Of a stretch of 15,589 nucleotides of DNA, positions 13,904 through 15,589 are shown piece by piece (position 1 is the first letter of the stretch; every line of letters starts with the position of its first letter). The DNA lies in the NCBI GenBank assembly GCA_018969565.1, contig JAGWYC010000021.1:1-15589 (forward strand), in the 5' to 3' direction. The translations under genes and the position numbers were made by a program. The DNA comes from Bacteroidota bacterium (lineage in GTDB: Bacteria > Bacteroidota > Bacteroidia > NS11-12g > UBA955). The notes beneath the pieces are model-generated. The model had not been told where the DNA came from. It saw nothing but the letters and a program-made list of their open reading frames with translations, and searched no databases.

Positions 13904-15589
13904 TTATTCCTGTTCCTCTTCTTCGGGAAGTTCAATCACGGATTCGCTGAGTTCTACTTTCGGGTTCAGTCCTTTTTCGAAGCTCAGGATTAGCGCGGGC
14001 AGCAGGAACAAATTGGCGAACATGCCTACCAGCAATGTCGTTCCGGTAAGCCATCCCAGCGCCTTGGTTCCCTGGAAATCGCTGAACACGAAGATCATGA
14101 AGCCGGCGAACAGCGCAATATTGGTGTAAATCATGCTGTGGCCCACTTCCATGATAACATGGCTGAGGGTTTCACGCAGGCTCTTGTCGCTGTGTTTCAG
14201 TTCTCGCCGGAAGGTGGTGACGAAATGGATCGTGGCATCCACGGCAATCCCGAACGAGATGGAAAACACCAGGATGGTGCTGGGCTTGAGCGGAATTTGC
14301 AGGTAGCCCATGATGCCTGCGGTGATGATCAAGGGGATACAGTTTGGGATCAAGGAGATGATAATCATCTTCAGCGATGGGAAGAGCAGCCCCATAGTGA
14401 AGGCAATCATCACCAGTGCCCAAAATGTGGAGCTGATGAGTGAATCGTACAGGTATGAATTACCCTTCAGGAATATGGCCGAGGTACCGGTGATGTGCAC
14501 ATCAAACTGTTCCTTGGGGAACATCTCATCAATAATGTGATGTACCTCATCGGTGATTTCTTTCATACGCACGCTGCCCACATCGGCCATCTGATAGCTC
14601 ACGCGCAGTTCGCGGTAATTCTTGTCCACCAGTCCCTCCATCATGTTTTTGCGCCCCTCTGAAGGTTCAGGCATATACATGGCAATTTGTCCCAGTTCCG
14701 TAGAAGGCGGCAGGCGATAGTACTTAGGTTCGCCGTCGTGAACGGTCTGATTTGCGAAGCGGACCAGTTCCACCAGAGAAATCGGCTTACTCAGCTCAGG
14801 GAACTTCTCCAGCTTTTTCTGGAGTGCGTAGATTTTATTCAGCGTGGTGTAGTTCTTGGCGCCGTTTTCTTCGGTGCATTCCACCACAATTTCAAAAGGC
14901 ATCACACCCTTGAAATGCTTCTGGAAGAACTCCAGGTCCTGATATAGTTTAGAGTTGTGGGGGATATCATCCACCATATAAGCCAATGGCCGCAGGCGCC
15001 ACATGTAGATGCCCGCAAATACGGTCAGGGCAAGGCTCCAGAAGTAGATGCGCCGTTTGTGATGGAACACCATGAAACGAACCCATTCCAGAAAACGCGT
15101 GATGTTGCGGTTTTCCAGGTGCTGAATCTGCTTGAGGCTGGGCGCAGGCAGGAAACTATAAGCTATGGGCAGTCCTACCAGGGTGATTACGAAGATGGCA
15201 TTGATGGCCCAGAAGGCTACGATACCGAATTGTTCCAGTACCGCCGAATCAGTGAAGTAAAACACACCGAAGCCAATGGCGGTGGTGATGTTAATCAGGA
15301 AGCTGGCCACGCCGATGCGGGAGATGATGCGCGTGAGCGACTTCATCTTGTTGCGGTGACGGCGGTACTCATCGTGGTATTTGTTGATGAGATAAATGGT
15401 ATTCTGCACCCCGATGACCACGAGCAGGGTTGGCAGGGTACCAATCAGCATGGTGATCTTGTAGCCATAAAGCTGAGATATTCCGAGGCACCAGATTACG
15501 CCGATGGCAATGAACACCAGAGAAATAACCAGGGTGGTCATGCTCCGGAAGAACAGCAGGATGAGCAGCGCCGTGATGCCAAAGGCGAT
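13904..15589 (-). CDS. RND superfamily exporter (MMPL/HAE3-like), 5'-truncated by the window edge
   Basis: The frame stays open through the window's right edge, so at least 561 residues of a larger protein are seen and ATG 15541 is internal. The visible part starts inside a membrane helix (GITALLILLFF) and continues through the rest of the first helix bundle. A linker and the second large extracytoplasmic domain come next (roughly 190 residues, from RLRPLAYMVDD to VHITGTSAIF), then the final helix bundle. ISFGIAVDATIHFV in that bundle is the RND helix with the acidic residue used in proton relay. The protein ends with an acidic tail (PEEEEQE). The short loop domains and sterol-sensing-like helices point to the MMPL/HAE3 group, which exports lipids or hydrophobic compounds; the substrate is unknown. 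It converges with the second permease gene. Confidence 0.85.
   Translation of the reverse strand: MAFGITALLILLFFRSMTTLVISLVFIAIGVIWCLGISQLYGYKITMLIGTLPTLLVVIGVQNTIYLINKYHDEYRRHRNKMKSLTRIISRIGVASFLINITTAIGFGVFYFTDSAVLEQFGIVAFWAINAIFVITLVGLPIAYSFLPAPSLKQIQHLENRNITRFLEWVRFMVFHHKRRIYFWSLALTVFAGIYMWRLRPLAYMVDDIPHNSKLYQDLEFFQKHFKGVMPFEIVVECTEENGAKNYTTLNKIYALQKKLEKFPELSKPISLVELVRFANQTVHDGEPKYYRLPPSTELGQIAMYMPEPSEGRKNMMEGLVDKNYRELRVSYQMADVGSVRMKEITDEVHHIIDEMFPKEQFDVHITGTSAIFLKGNSYLYDSLISSTFWALVMIAFTMGLLFPSLKMIIISLIPNCIPLIITAGIMGYLQIPLKPSTILVFSISFGIAVDATIHFVTTFRRELKHSDKSLRETLSHVIMEVGHSMIYTNIALFAGFMIFVFSDFQGTKALGWLTGTTLLVGMFANLFLLPALILSFEKGLNPKVELSESVIELPEEEEQE

Overview
The window looks like chromosomal DNA from a member of the Bacteroidota. 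The signs are an S46-family dipeptidyl-peptidase, a BadF/BadG-type N-acetylglucosamine kinase, a NUDIX/winged-helix sugar-type regulator, a HicB-type antitoxin with its own HTH, and several TAnnTTTG-type -7 promoter boxes just upstream of start codons with little sign of Shine-Dalgarno sites. Genus cannot be decided. No rRNA, tRNA, CRISPR array or complete insertion sequence was seen.

Layout. 1-739 (minus) is a 3'-truncated N-acetylglucosamine kinase. It is divergent from a NUDIX-type regulator (874-1647, plus), with a perfect 8+8 bp inverted repeat between them that could be the regulator's operator. A lipocalin lipoprotein (1705-2232) and an orphan HicB-like antitoxin (2266-2643) follow. 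Next come a doubtful small cysteine-containing ORF and a DUF4143-type AAA ATPase (3030-4229) with a good promoter. A strong bidirectional terminator (4249-4289) separates this from a minus-strand S46 dipeptidyl-peptidase of DPP7 type (4307-6478). Upstream of the peptidase lie a dispersed repeat cluster (6556-6696) and a minus-strand MFS transporter (6702-7871).

Divergent from the MFS gene is a DNA-repair pair, a ligase-associated MBL-fold exonuclease and an ATP-dependent DNA ligase, overlapping by 4 bp (7975-10562). Their usual helicase and PdeM-type partners are not in this window. After a second repeat cluster (10599-10693) come two tandem APC-superfamily amino-acid permeases (10795-12288 and 12299-13714); the second seems to lack a standard start codon. 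A third repeat cluster (a 19-bp unit in about 3.7 copies) fills the gap to a convergent, 5'-truncated RND/MMPL-type exporter (13904-15589, minus).

Taken together: peptide breakdown (DPP7) plus amino-acid import (two permeases) suit a proteolytic lifestyle; the kinase/regulator pair suits amino-sugar use; the exonuclease/ligase pair is a repair operon. The content is mostly ordinary. The points most worth checking are the candidate NUDIX operator, the reduced ligase cassette, the possible CTG start, the related repeats in three intergenic gaps, and the small pocket holding the orphan antitoxin, the cysteine ORF and the ATPase.
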